Source of the DNA: Galeruca laticollis
Lineage: Eukaryota > Arthropoda > Insecta > Coleoptera > Chrysomelidae
Length of the DNA: 64,000 nucleotides
Direction: 5' to 3'
NCBI GenBank assembly: GCA_963921935.1
Contig: OY998177.1
Location: forward strand, 9,947,754-10,011,753
The notes under the pieces: model-generated
Seen by the model: the letters and a program-made list of their open reading frames with translations, nothing else
Database searches by the model: none
Told to the model about the DNA's origin: nothing
Program-made: the position numbers and the translations under genes
Shown: piece by piece, positions 11,840 through 21,621 of the stretch
Position numbering within the stretch: the first letter of the stretch is position 1
Layout of the letters: each line of letters begins with the position of its first letter

Positions 11840-12090
11840 GTATTTAATAACAGAGATATGAGTGCCCTAATGACATCTTTTTTGCACTTCCTGTGAAAAT
11901 AATCTATCATAATGCCGTTTTTTCCATAAAAATCTGACCAATAATAGCAGAGATATGGGTCAATCCCTTTAGGACCTGCGCAGAACGTTAAAATAGGTCT
12001 TTTACGGCCAGTCTGTAACGAAAAACATGCGCAGTATACGGAAAAAGTAGCTTCGCTACCACCGCCCTTTTGGCTCAAAGAAGTTTTCGC
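11840..12090 (-). repeat. Extra subterminal copy of the TIR inner segment
   Basis: This segment repeats 12180-12400 in the same orientation: ATAATGCCGTTTTTTC, CCAATAATAGCAGAGATATG, AACATGCGCAGTATACGG. The right end of the transposon therefore has a tandem second copy of its subterminal block, which the left end lacks. The minus-strand open frame across it has no family match and is probably incidental. Confidence 0.7.
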
Positions 12091-12204
12091 GTCATCGATA
12101 ACGCCCTTTTGTCCGATGAAATTTCTACGTTTTAACTTATGACAATGTTTTACAGCTGCTCGACCGTTTTGGCAGAGATGTTAGTGCCCTAATGACATAT
12201 TTTC

Positions 12205-12593
12205 TCATCTTGTATATGAAAATAATCTAACCATCATAATGCCGTTTTTTCGAAGAAAATCTTACCAATAATAGCAGAGATATGCGTCAATGTCCTTATG
12301 ACCTACGCAGAACGCTAAAATACGTCTTTTACGGTCTGTCTGTAACGAAAAACATGCGCAGTATACGGAAAAACTAGCTTCGATACCACCAGCCACCCAC
12401 GGCCGTTTTGGCATCCCACCGCGTGACCCCAGCCACCCGCCAACGCAGCGCCATCTACGACACCCTGTATATCATCGTAGTGATGTCACAAGCACCCCAT
12501 TTAAATCGCCCGCCAACGACACCAGCGCCATCTAGTGACGGAAATTGGAAGTAGTGGTCCAAGATGGGATAAGATGGGCCAGGACCAACTTAG
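12205..12593 (-). repeat. Right TIR of the TA-flanked DNA transposon
   Basis: Inverted partner of 7178-7537. It ends GGGCCAGGACCAACTTAG directly before TA. Confidence 0.85.
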
Positions 12594-12599
12594 TATTTC

Positions 12600-13650
12600 T
12601 ACTCATGGAGGAAAGTACACCGGTTATGATGGAGACGAATAAGTTGGCAAAGGAGTTCTAATTGGAAAAGGATCAGTTACGTCGACGAAGGAGATCCCAG
12701 TACGATTTATAAACGTTAACAATTATCCAATTACCATCATGAAGGACAGCAAGATTGGATCCTGCGTACCAGTGTCGTCTATAGTTCGCGAAACAACGAG
12801 AACTGACAATTCCATTACCAGATTTGTACAGATGTTATCAGTAGCTGGTCAATCCTTGACTCAAGCTGAAAAAATGAAAATGAAAGGATTTAGGCTCAGT
12901 GGGACTCCCTTGTCCTGGAAGAAGGGCTGTTGAAAACAGTGCTTGAAAACGATGATGGTTCCGAGATAAGGAGACAGCTAGTTATCCCGAGAACGAAAGT
13001 AGCTGAGGTACTGAAGAAGTTACACGACAGTTCATCGGGAGGTCATCTGGGAGTGAAGAAACCCCTTCAGCGACTCCGTGAAATGTTTTATTGGATGAAC
13101 AGCTCCGACGATGTGAAGGACTGGTGTAAAAAATTTACGATTTGTGCTACGAGTAATGGACCACATCGCAAGAGATAGGCACCTATGAAACAATATATTG
13201 CTGTAATCCCTTTCGAAAGAATTGCTTTAGACCTCGCTGGACTATTTTCGACGACAGAAAATGGTGGTAAATACATCCTGGTAGTTGTGGATTATTTCAC
13301 AAAGTGGGTGGAAATTTATGTGATCCAGAATCAAGAGACCACAACTGTCGCGGATGTACTGGTGAAAGAATTAATCAGCCGATATAGTGTGCCATTTGAA
13401 GTCCAGACAATTTGTAACAAGCTGGGAATGAAGAAGACCAGGCCAACAGCGTTGCATCCACAATCAGATGGAATGGTCGAAAGAATGAACAGGACATCAT
13501 TGGAAAATACCTGTCGGAAGTAGTTTCCAGCCACCAGAGAGATTGTGACCAGTATCTTTCCCTATTTGGGGTTGGCTTATCGATCTGCTATAAATGAGTC
13601 CACGGGTGAAACACCTGCGAAAATTCTATTTGGACGTGAAATCATGCTTT
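12600..13650 (+). pseudogene. Gypsy-A linker remnant and integrase, RT deleted
   Basis: After the transposon the protease-RT linker resumes (PITIMKDSKIGSCVPVSSIV near 12730-12780). Near 12900 it joins directly to the integrase zinc-binding region, with a His pair in HDSSSGGHLGV and Cys in KKFTICATS. The integrase core follows: first Asp in ERIALDLAGLF, then VDYFTKWVEIY, and the Glu in QSDGMVERMNRT. Between PFEVQ and TICNKLG the segment that should hold the second catalytic Asp is missing, and frames shift at 12930, 13180 and 13520. The enzyme is inactive. Confidence 0.85.
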
Positions 13651-13706
13651 CTTGAGACCTGTAGTTTGTCTGTTGGCCTGGCGAAGATATAGCAGGAGAA
13701 GATTAC

Positions 13707-14702
13707 GTGAACCAATCGAGAAGAAGGAAGGACGATGTGCACGAATTGGTTCGAATGAATCTTCATGTTGCCTGTGACAAAATGAAAAAACGGTATGATA
13801 CGCAGGTCACAGAAGGCAGTTTCAAGGAAGGGGACAAAGTATGGTTACTCAACCCGACAAGAAGGGAAGGATTTTCTCCAAAATTACAGAAATCATGGGA
13901 ACGTCCATACTTAATCAAGAAGAGGATCAACGACATCATCTATCATATAAGCAAGATCGCCAATGGAAAACCGAGAGTAGTCCACCAAAACCGACTAGCG
14001 CTATTCGAAGGAGACCATGATAAGGATGAATGGGTGAACCATCTACAACAAGAGTCTGACCCAGCCTTAGAAGAATTTATGGGCGCATACGGAGGTACCG
14101 GGAAAGCTAGATACGGAGTCACTACAGAACAAAGACAAGATTTGTTCACGCTCACGGAAGAGTACTCACTGGCACATAACATCTCCGTTAGTAACAAATA
14201 CGCATGAGGGTTGGCAACCGTCTTCCGAAAGAAGTTTGGACAATTAAATAAACTTAAAGATCAGATGCCAGCCCCCGGCAAGACATTGAGACTCAAACAC
14301 AATTCACGGTACGTCTTCTACCTGCTAACTAGAAATGAATTTCCAGATAGATCCACCTACCTGGATGTGCGGGAACCGCTACGAAGCCTCCGAGATCATG
14401 CGCTGGAATCACACGTGGAAAAACTAGCAATGCCCCGTATAGAGAGCAACCATTGGGATTGGCGAGTCATCAGGAAAATGATAGAGGTGATCTTCCATGA
14501 TATCGGTGTCCACATATTGATTTGCAGCTATCCCTCTTATCGATACCCGTTGAAGACGGTGCCCTGTTATTTCCATACGACTGGAAAATGCAGACATGGG
14601 TGCTGTTGCCGATTTAAACATCCAGTTTCGGCTACACAGAAGTTCCAGGAGGAACTTCCTTTTAAGGAAGGGGTAATGTTACGAAACAGCACACTGATGT
14701 AG
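13707..14702 (+). pseudogene. Gypsy-A integrase C-terminus fused to a macro domain and CCCH zinc finger
   Basis: The frame continues with an integrase C-terminal barrel (EGDKVWLLNPTRREGFSPKL to VVHQNRLALF, about 13840-14010). It then enters a macro domain resembling the TARG1/OARD1 ADP-ribose hydrolases: GDLF-like QDLFTLTEEYSLAHNIS (14138-14187), GLATVFRKKFGQLNKL (14208-14255), YVFYLLTRNEF (14310-14342), LAMPRIESNHWDW (14430-14463). In that family the MPRI strand leads into a Gly-rich catalytic loop; here the loop is shortened to ESNHWDW. A CCCH finger follows (C-x7-C-x5-C-x3-H, from the Cys at about 14565 to the His at about 14621). One TGA at 14205-14207 interrupts the otherwise continuous frame inside the macro fold. 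Family identity is from motif recall; enzymatic activity is not implied. Confidence 0.75.
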
Positions 14703-15123
14703 TCCCTGAATCCGACTCTGTCTAAGCTATGTCCGAAAGTTTAAGTTTTGGCGAATGCACAGGGATTCCTTCGAACTGTTTGCCATTCTTTTTTGTGACT
14801 ATTCTTATCTAGATATCACCAGTCTTATCTAGACAACTCCAGGAAGACGATTGTTTTTTTGTGAGCCGCAATCTAGAATTATTCAGAAAAAAGGGCACCT
14901 AATATATAAAGACTTCCGACGAGCGGCAGAAAAGTCAGTTTATAATTTAATTTGGTGAAACAAACAGTGAACAAGTAAATAGTCTAAGTAGTGAAGTGTT
15001 TATGTAAATTAGTGTAAGTGAATATACTGTGTATATAATATAAATTAGTGGATAGTTTAGTGAATAAATAAATTAAGTGAGTAGACATACCGTGTGTATG
15101 AATTTATGCCACCCGTCGTAATA
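14677..15123 (+). repeat. 3' LTR of Gypsy-A
   Basis: It begins TGTTACGAAACAG right after the purine-rich AAGGAAGGGGTAA, which serves as polypurine tract. It contains a TATATAAAG box near 14902 and a likely initiator about 25-30 bases on. It ends near CCCGTCGTAATA, roughly complementary to its start. The 5' LTR is not in the window, so length (about 447 bp) and right edge are estimates. Confidence 0.65.
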
Positions 15124-15867
15124 GAAACTTTTAAATAAATTAAGAAAAAAATTACAGTAAAAACGCAGTAGGAAGTGCTCTCAACTTCATAGTCAACATC
15201 TTGAACATTTATTATGAGAATGTGATTGATTTAATTTTTGTAATTTAATTATAATCATTGGGTACTTGTAATAAATATTGCTTCAACCATTAGGTTTTAT
15301 TTTTTCTATTCAACTTTTAAGTTTCAAATATTATATTTGAGTGAAGCCTTTGCGAAAACTTTGATATTTTCTTTAAATTTGGAATTTTCCGTTTTATATT
15401 GAACTTATTATTATTACTTATTTTGAAAAAAAATTAAAATTTTCATATTTTACAAAAATTATTGTATTGTCATCGGCCCTTGACCCCTGTGCAAATTTTC
15501 GAGTTAAACAGACTTGAAATTGGCGAAAATTGAGTTGAAATATTCCGTTTTATAGATACATAGAAGATACAGGTCAAGCTAATAAAAGCGAGTATAAAAA
15601 ATGCGCATATGTCCGAGCAACTTTTTGAGAATGCCCTCATTTATTTATTATCAAATTCATTCCATCTATCTGGCTGGTACACACAGTATACTAAAAAACA
15701 TTGCTACAAATAAACTTAGATATAATTTTGATTATTGTTACAAAGACCTTGCGAAGTATTTTTATCCTCTAACGATAATTTTTAACTGTGTTGAGTATTC
15801 GAAGTAAACCGATTTACGCGCACAAATTTTGTGAATAATTTGAATTTACTCCGTTTCTTTCTTACAG
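15124..15867. other. AT-rich intron sequence before the first visible host exon
   Basis: No coding segment is supported. The short open frame at 15601-15807 has no recognised similarity. The last bases before 15868 form a pyrimidine-rich splice acceptor (TTTCTTTCTTACAG). Confidence 0.5.
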
Positions 15868-15986
15868 CTGATATGACGGATTATAATTATATTTTCCATG
15901 GTTGTATGGAAGTCAGATTCGAGATTTCCTGTTGCAAATATCCTGCTATAAAGGATCTTAAATATATTTGGGCTGATAACAAAAAT
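15868..15986 (+). CDS. Metallocarboxypeptidase (M14, N/E type) exon: end of catalytic domain
   Basis: An exon of 119 bases flanked by TTTCTTACAG and GTAAGT. It enters with two bases of a split codon and ends in phase 0. It reads DMTDYNYIFHGCMEVRFEI, then SCCKYP. In CPD/CPE/CPM-type enzymes this segment (MQDYNY...E-SCCKFP) closes the catalytic domain and carries the catalytic Glu, here in RFEISCC. Its phase-0 end joins in frame to the exon at 58979, where the expected protein order resumes (DNKN then ALLTYILQANRG). Preceding exons with the zinc ligands were not found and are expected to the left. This is the left anchor of a host gene whose next intron is about 43 kb. Confidence 0.85.
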
Positions 15987-16184
15987 GTAAGTAAACAATA
16001 GGAAAATTGATAATTCAAGTAAAGAAAAATTTGTTTTGTTACTTATGAAATCTACAATTTCCTACATAATCACTTCAAAAAGACGTGTATTCTGTAGACG
16101 TTGATGTTTCTTTTTCTACATAAAAACCAACTAATATGGAATTTTGAATACACATGAAATATACTCAATTTCTTAATGTATATA

Positions 16185-16420
16185 CAGGGCGTTTCATAGG
16201 TAAACCCACATACGTTAACTGTGAATGGATGGTGATTCCAAAGAACATATACATCATGGATCTGTCGTCCTTTATAGCAAAGATACCAGAGATGTTTTAT
16301 CGATAATGGCTATGTCTTCCTTGTTTCATAACTTTCAAATCACCTTATATCTATATTAATTTCCTATTTGGCAGGCGAGTTTATCTAAAAGTACCCAATC
16401 GATTACAGTATGTATAATTT
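16185..16420. mobile_element. TACAGGGTG-type MITE, copy 1
   Basis: It starts TATACAGGGCGTTTCATAGG. It is matched in inverted orientation by 29030-29260, which ends CCTATGAAACACCCTGTATA. Both contain TCATAACTT, and mirrored AGTACC near their inner ends. Non-coding. Confidence 0.6.
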
Positions 16421-16429
16421 TTAAATTCC

Positions 16430-17570
16430 GGGTCTGTCTTTAAAAAATATAACACCCTGTATAATGAGTTTAACTGATTTGGTATACATAATTGAAAAGG
16501 GAAGAATTTTTTAATTCAAATTGAATTTTCACGTATACTATTTTATATAGAGTATTAAACTTGTAATAGTACATACTTTTATTATTAATTTATTACAATT
16601 TGTAAATTCCAGATCCGTATTCAAAACTTATTTCCATATTATTCCGCTCTATAAATAGCATCGTGTATAATGAGTGAATAATTTGGTATATACAAAGTGT
16701 CCAGAAACTCTCCTGCCAAACGGAAACTACAATTACTAGAGGTGATTTTAAGTCGATTTAGCTCAAATTACCTTAATCCGAAAATCCTTCCTAAGGGAGC
16801 TACATTCCTTTGAAGTAGACGTCCTCATATGAGTTTTCTTCAAATTACCCAAAAATACCGTTACTTAAAATATTCAAACATTCGAGATAATTAGACGAGC
16901 GAGCGCGTTAATGTTCGAGATTGTTAATCGCTATTTTAATTCACGAGTTCGTTACACAATATTTCCGTCGACCCTACTTTTGATTTGAAAATATACATCG
17001 ATTTTAAGAAATTATAACAATAAAGTGAATAATAACATACAATAACAGATAGTACTAACACAGCTTCTTGATTTCAAATATTTCAGTAGGTAAGCCTACG
17101 ACACCACAGGTCTCTGCGAAAATAAATGTATAAGAAAAATATTAGTTGGGTTTCATTAATAGTGGTCATTAATCAACGATTTTGAGTATATTAAGATACA
17201 TCATAAACGGACGTTGGACGGAAAATTGTATTTGAGCATCTATATTTTTTTCATTTATTCGATGCCAAGCAATGGCAAAAATTGATTGTATTGAAATAGT
17301 TTTATTAGCACAAATGTCTTATTCTACTTGATAATTCGTACAATGGATTTTATATTGTAATTAAAGTATATCTATTCTTTTAGTTGAATGAATAAAATAA
17401 TATAGTAAAGTGTTAAAGATTTGGTATGTTAGTTTGTTAACTTTTCATTGTGGGCTCCAAAAATGCGCATTGATGCAGTTTGAACTTAAATTTATACTAG
17501 TAAAATCGTTTGCGCAAAAACGTAAAGTTCATTACTGGATTTAGTTTTTTCTGCTATTTTTCTAATATAT
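16430..17570. repeat. Cluster of interspersed repeats left of the mariner-like element
   Basis: It holds two diverged tandem pieces with ACACCCTGTATAATGAG (near 16452 and 16663); a truncated copy of the mariner-like TIR (16690-16876, GTGTCCAGAAACTCTCCTGC); and one copy of the CGAGCGAGC repeat family (about 16876-17440), which recurs inverted at 22571-23130. No gene is seen. Confidence 0.65.
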
Positions 17571-18194
17571 AGGGTGTCCAGAAACTCTCCTGCCAAACGG
17601 AAACTACAGTTACTAGAGGTGATTTTAAGTTGATTTAGCTCAAATTACCTAAATCCGAAAATGCTTCCTAAGGGAGCTACAGCCCTTTGAAGAAGACGTC
17701 CTCATATGAGTTTTCGTCAAATTACTCAAAAATACCGTCACTTAAAATATTCAAACTTGTTATAATCAATAAACAGTTACAAACCAGTCGTTTGCTGTAA
17801 ATAAATTTTTGTTGAGGGGACCAACAGGTATTTTTATCGAAAAAAGTTATTTTCAAGTTTTTTTATGTATCCGACACCGAATTTGGAAAATTCAAGATAC
17901 TTTTCATAAAAAATGTTCTCTTATTTCTAATCGATATCATGAACCGTTTTCGAGAGAAATAAATTTAAACTTTTCGTGTTTCTTACATAAAATCATGTTG
18001 GATTATAATATGTAATATCAAGTTGGCTTTGAAAAATCAACAAATTATACAGATACTGGTAACAAAAGTCGTAATTATTAAGTTGCTTACATTGCTTTGT
18101 ATATTTTAAATTAATTTTATTTCGGGGGGGTATAAAACAACATTAAAAAAAAACCAAGTTAGAGATAATTACCAACAGAATGAGAGAAATAATT

Positions 18195-19008
18195 TTACAA
18201 CAGATGCTCTACATGATGACCATTGGTCTCAATACACAAATTCATTCTTTTCTCTAAAGATCATCTAATTTCTGCAAAAACTCCTGCATTATTTCTAATT
18301 TCATTACAAGCGTTTTGAATTCTTTGCCAAAGCTGATTACGTGTTTCTATTGGAACCGCACAGACTAATGATTTTAAATAACCCCAAATACAAAAATCAC
18401 AAGGGTTTGAATCTGGAGATCTTGGTGACCAATTAACTGGATCACCTCTTCCAATCCATTTATCGGAATAGTTATTGTCGAGATATTAACGAACCTCTCT
18501 ACTAAAATGAACTGGGCAGCCGTCGTGCATGAACCATAAATTATTTCGAATCATCAGGGGAACCTCATCTATTAAATCAGGTGAAACATTTTGTGAGAAA
18601 ATAAGATATTCTTGTCCTGTTAAACGGCTAGGAAGCTCTACGGATCCCAGAAGCTGATTACCGATTACACCTATCCAAACATTTATATAAGATCTTTGCT
18701 GGTGCTTTTTCTCTACTGTTGCATGAGGATTATCACCAATGTAGGCATAATGATGTGCATTATGTAAATTAAAAATTCCGTCTCTGGTAGATTCATCGCA
18801 AAATAAAATATTGGAAAAGAAATTAAATTCCTGATTTGTTTTGTTCCGCAACCAGTTTGAAAAATCTATGCGGGCAGGTAAATCACCATCTACCATGGCA
18901 TGAACTTTTTGAAAATGGAAAGGATGAAGGTTTTCTTTATGAATAATATTTCATATGGAAAACTTGGAAATGACAGGATATATAGCAGCGAGTCTTCTGG
19001 TGCTAACC
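18195..19008 (-). pseudogene. Mariner/Tc1-superfamily transposase, C-terminal part
   Basis: Reading the minus strand from about 19008: STRRLAA and HPFHFQKVHAMVDGDL (end of the second helix-turn-helix); the first catalytic Asp in ILFCDES; AYIGDNPHATVE; INVWIGVIGNQLLG; the second Asp in NNLWFMHDGCPVHF; then, after a stop near 18486, RGDPVNWSPRSPDSNPCDF, the third catalytic position block; and the tail CIETNGHHVEHLL ending at 18195. Frame breaks near 18960 and 18490 make it inactive. It belongs to the widespread insect mariner-like family with SPDSNP-type ends. The N-terminal part is at 21922-22109. Confidence 0.85.
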
Positions 19009-19140
19009 GTTTGCGAACGTTTGCGAACAAAATTCGTGTATGTTCGGAGAATTGTCTAGATAGAGAAAATGCGCGCACGTTTGGCTATGTTCGGAAAGGT
19101 TCCAAGTTTAGTTCGTTTGTTTCATTCGTAGATATCAAAC

Positions 19141-19575
19141 ATGACCGATTATCAAAAAATTAAAGTAGCGAGTGCTGCATTTATTGTAATAAGTGGCATA
19201 TTAAAAAAAAAGAAGAACAATCGCCGATGGTGGATGACAAGAATTTTTAAAAATAGAAAGCATTACAGTGACAGTGACTTATTGTGTGATTTGTCAATTG
19301 GAAACACGGGGCAATTCAAAAATTTTTGTCGCATGTCCTCTGAAGACTTTCAAAGATTAATTGAGTTATTGGGCCCTAAAATACAAAAAAAGGACACCAA
19401 TTTCAGAGAGTGTATACCTGTTAAAGAAAGATTAGCAATAACCCTACGTTTTTTGGCAACCGGAGACTCATTTACTAGTTTATCATATTTGTTTAAAGTC
19501 TCAAAGCAAAGTATTTCTACAATAGTTCCTGAAGTTTGCAACGCTATAGTTGAGGCATTTAAAGACCACATACAG
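19141..19575 (+). CDS. Harbinger transposase (HARBI1-like), exon 1
   Basis: From the ATG at 19141, 145 codons read FCRMSSEDFQRLIELLGPKI, then DTNFRECIPVKERLAITLRF and LFKVSKQSISTIVPEVCNAI. This is the N-terminal helix-turn-helix part of insect Harbinger nucleases. The ATG follows ATATCAAAC and matches the family's usual start position. The exon ends at CACATACAG before GTAAGT (19576), phase 0; reading through would stop after two codons. The nuclease domain follows in the exon at 20267. The intron between contains the last exon of the opposite-strand MADF gene. Confidence 0.85.
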
Positions 19576-19644
19576 GTAAGTTAACTATATATTTAACCTT
19601 ATTTTAGTTAGTTTATATAAATATATATAATTTCTCAATATAAT

Positions 19645-21621
19645 TTACAAATCAGCAAAGGTATGAACATACTGTTGCAATGGACTCATTGACTGTGAAT
19701 ATGGGGAGCTATTTTCAAAAGTTGCTGAAGACGACGATGGATTACCAAATGAAGTTGACGGCGGAGGAAGTGGAGGATTAATAACAATTTGTTGTTGCTG
19801 TTGTTGTGGTGTGCGTGCAGCAGTATTTCTATAATAATCAAATTCGATTTGGAACAGTACATTATTTATGTGATGCATGGCTGTAGCTCGCGTCATGTCA
19901 TCAAATTTTCGGAGTCTGCTCGCAATATGTTCACCGAAAGTTGAACATTCATCTTTTTCGGCGGTTGAGGCCTTTTGAAGGACATCAAAGGCGTAGGCAA
20001 TTCGCGGATCCTCTGCAGGCTTTTCTTTTTTAGCCGGTGCCTTCTTTGGTGAAGCAAACAGTTTGCGTTTCTCTCTTGTTTCATTTTGGGATTGTAGTTG
20101 GGAATCTGCAGGTTCTTGGTTTTGTGTAGGGTTCGGCTCTTCTGTCGCTTCATTTGTGGTTAATTCTGAATTAACTTCGTTCCCTTCTTCCCCATCACTG
20201 TTGTCGTCCTCTTCTTCTACAGAGGTCTATAAAAATAGATTAATTTCATAATTTCTTTAATTACATATGCCAAGTAGTTCAGAAGATTGGGCGAAGCACG
20301 CGAAAATGTTTGAAGACGTCTGGAATTTTCCGCACTGTGTAGGAGCCATAGACGGAAAACATGTAATGATTCAAGCTCCTATTAATACAGGAAGCGAATA
20401 TTTCAATTACAAATCCTTCTTTAGTATTGTATTATTTGCACTGGTGGATGCAGAGTACAATTTTATGTTTGCTGATGTAGGGTGTCAGGGACGGATATCG
20501 GACGGAGGGGTATTTAAAAACAGTGTATTGTGGCAGAAAATTACTAAGAACGAACTACATTTTCCTGAACCGGAAGCTCTTCCTGGTCGCCAAAAACTTT
20601 GTCCTTACGTAATTCTGGGCGACGAGGCATTTGCCTTACATCAAAATATCATGAAACCCTACGCAGGGGTGCACCCAAAGGGTTCAATGGAACGGATTTT
20701 TAATTACCGACTTTCAAGAGCTCGTAGGGTTGTAGAAAATGCATTTGGGATTCTTTCTGTTGTCTTTCGAGTATTGCGGAAGCCAATGTTGTTAGAACCT
20801 CCCAACACAACTCTTATTACACTGTCAACCATCTACTTACATAATTATCTACGGAAAAGTGAAGCCTCTCGCCAAACATACACACCTCCGGGAACAATTG
20901 ATCATGAAGAAGATGGTAAATTAATACCAGGAAGTTGGAGACACGAAATAGACGATGGACCTTCCTTTATGTCTTTAAAGAAAGTCCCAAGGAAATGTTC
21001 AACAGATGCCCAAGCCATACGCAAAGAAATAGCAGACTATTTCATTAACAATGGTCGCGTACCATGGCAAAATGATTATGCGTAAGGGCATTATTACTTA
21101 TTGATGCATTTGAGCGAAAGCTGCGTAACACACTATTTTATAACTATTATGATTATACTCACATTTTCAGTGTTGATATGTCTCACAGGTTAATTCTTGT
21201 CCAATAAAAAAAGAACCTTTCATATGCAAACCAGCTGCTCACATAAATCTTCCTCCGACCTGAAAATGGCACCATTATTACTTCATATGTACAATAATGT
21301 ACCACATGTAACAATAAAGTGAATATTATAATACATATTAATAATAAAATTTAGTCAATACATACCTTTGCCTGTGCCTGTTGTTTTTTTTATTTTTCCC
21401 CTTTCGCGGCGAAATGACGATAGCAGGGAATTCATTTTTGCTTTTGCTGCATCCACATTGCACTTTAATTTGGCGGCTATTTTTTCCCAAGCATCTTGTT
21501 TTTTATTGCGCATATGATAATTTTTATCACGAGGATCCCACAACTCTGGACACTCGTGATATAAATCAATAAAGTATAAAATTCTTTCATGGTCCCATTC
21601 TGTATTATTAACGTCTTCCAT
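19645..21621 (-). pseudogene. MADF-BESS accessory protein of the Harbinger element, three exons, decayed
   Basis: Exon 1 (21621-21366): MADF domain, MEDVNNTEWDHERILYFIDL and then CPELWDPRDKNY, ending at a GTATGT donor in phase 1. Exon 2 (21259-21163): bounded by TTTTCAG and GTGAGT, reads KIYVSSWFAYERFFF, the end of the MADF fold. It has a one-base shift at a T run and a TAA, so the gene is damaged. Exon 3 (20226-19645): acidic linker, Gln run, then the BESS motif FGEHIASRLRKFDDMTRA and INNVLFQIEFDY, with a stop at 19645. In Harbinger systems a Myb/MADF partner binds the TIRs and carries the nuclease into the nucleus; that role is family knowledge. Its intron 2 holds the nuclease exon 2. Confidence 0.8.
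20267..21085 (+). CDS. Harbinger transposase (HARBI1-like), exon 2 with DDE nuclease
   Basis: An open frame to the TAA at 21085. Catalytic acids are visible: Asp in FPHCVGAIDGKHV, Asp in CQGRISDGGVF, and Glu in RARRVVENAFGIL, with YVILGDEAFALH between. The protein ends PWQNDYA. With exon 1 it gives about 417 residues, the usual family length, with no stop. One problem: no canonical AG gives the needed phase just before the SSSEDWAKHAKMFE start. The expected junction reads ACAT/ATGCCA, so the acceptor may have mutated or the true junction differs by a few bases. The domain call is firm; activity is uncertain. Confidence 0.88.
   Translation: MPSSSEDWAKHAKMFEDVWNFPHCVGAIDGKHVMIQAPINTGSEYFNYKSFFSIVLFALVDAEYNFMFADVGCQGRISDGGVFKNSVLWQKITKNELHFPEPEALPGRQKLCPYVILGDEAFALHQNIMKPYAGVHPKGSMERIFNYRLSRARRVVENAFGILSVVFRVLRKPMLLEPPNTTLITLSTIYLHNYLRKSEASRQTYTPPGTIDHEEDGKLIPGSWRHEIDDGPSFMSLKKVPRKCSTDAQAIRKEIADYFINNGRVPWQNDYA

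Larger units (their letters stand above)
7178..12593. mobile_element. TA-flanked DNA transposon with ~370 bp TIRs, inserted in Gypsy-A
   Basis: Both ends read CTAAGTTGGTCCTGGCCCAT inward and are flanked by TA (7176-7177 and 12594-12595), so a TA target duplication is likely. TIR homology runs from 7178 to about 7537 and from 12593 back to about 12205. The TIRs are GC-rich, unlike their surroundings. Without the nested LINE the element is about 2.7 kb. No transposase is recognised; the only plausible gene is the small minus-strand frame at 7690-7968. The TA target suggests Tc1/mariner or a related superfamily, but this is inference. Confidence 0.75.
6880..15123 (+). mobile_element. Gypsy-A: defective Gypsy-type LTR retrotransposon with nested insertions
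   Basis: Remaining parts in order on the plus strand: the end of the protease region (6918-7175); a 5.4 kb DNA transposon inserted at a TA (7178-12593); the protease-RT linker resuming at about 12600-12900; integrase (12930-13530); the integrase C-terminal part (13707-14090); a macro domain and a CCCH finger (14110-14650); and a purine-rich tract directly followed by a 3' LTR (14677-15123). Gag, the 5' LTR, RT and RNase H are missing. The linker runs straight into the integrase H2C2 region near 12900-12930, so RT-RNase H was lost by internal deletion. The element is non-autonomous. Confidence 0.8.

Noticed and set aside
13943..14197. Minus-strand frame opposite the Gypsy-A integrase end
   Set aside because: Shadow of the plus-strand integrase C-terminus and macro domain.
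14211..14702. Envelope-like third ORF of a Gypsy element
   Set aside because: No signal peptide, furin-like site or membrane anchor; the motifs fit a macro domain and CCCH finger, and the frame is continuous with the integrase frame apart from one TGA.
18900..19163. Plus-strand 87-residue frame upstream of the Harbinger nuclease as an N-terminal extension
   Set aside because: It crosses from mariner-like transposase sequence into the Harbinger end and is in a different frame from the nuclease; the ATG at 19141 fits the family start.
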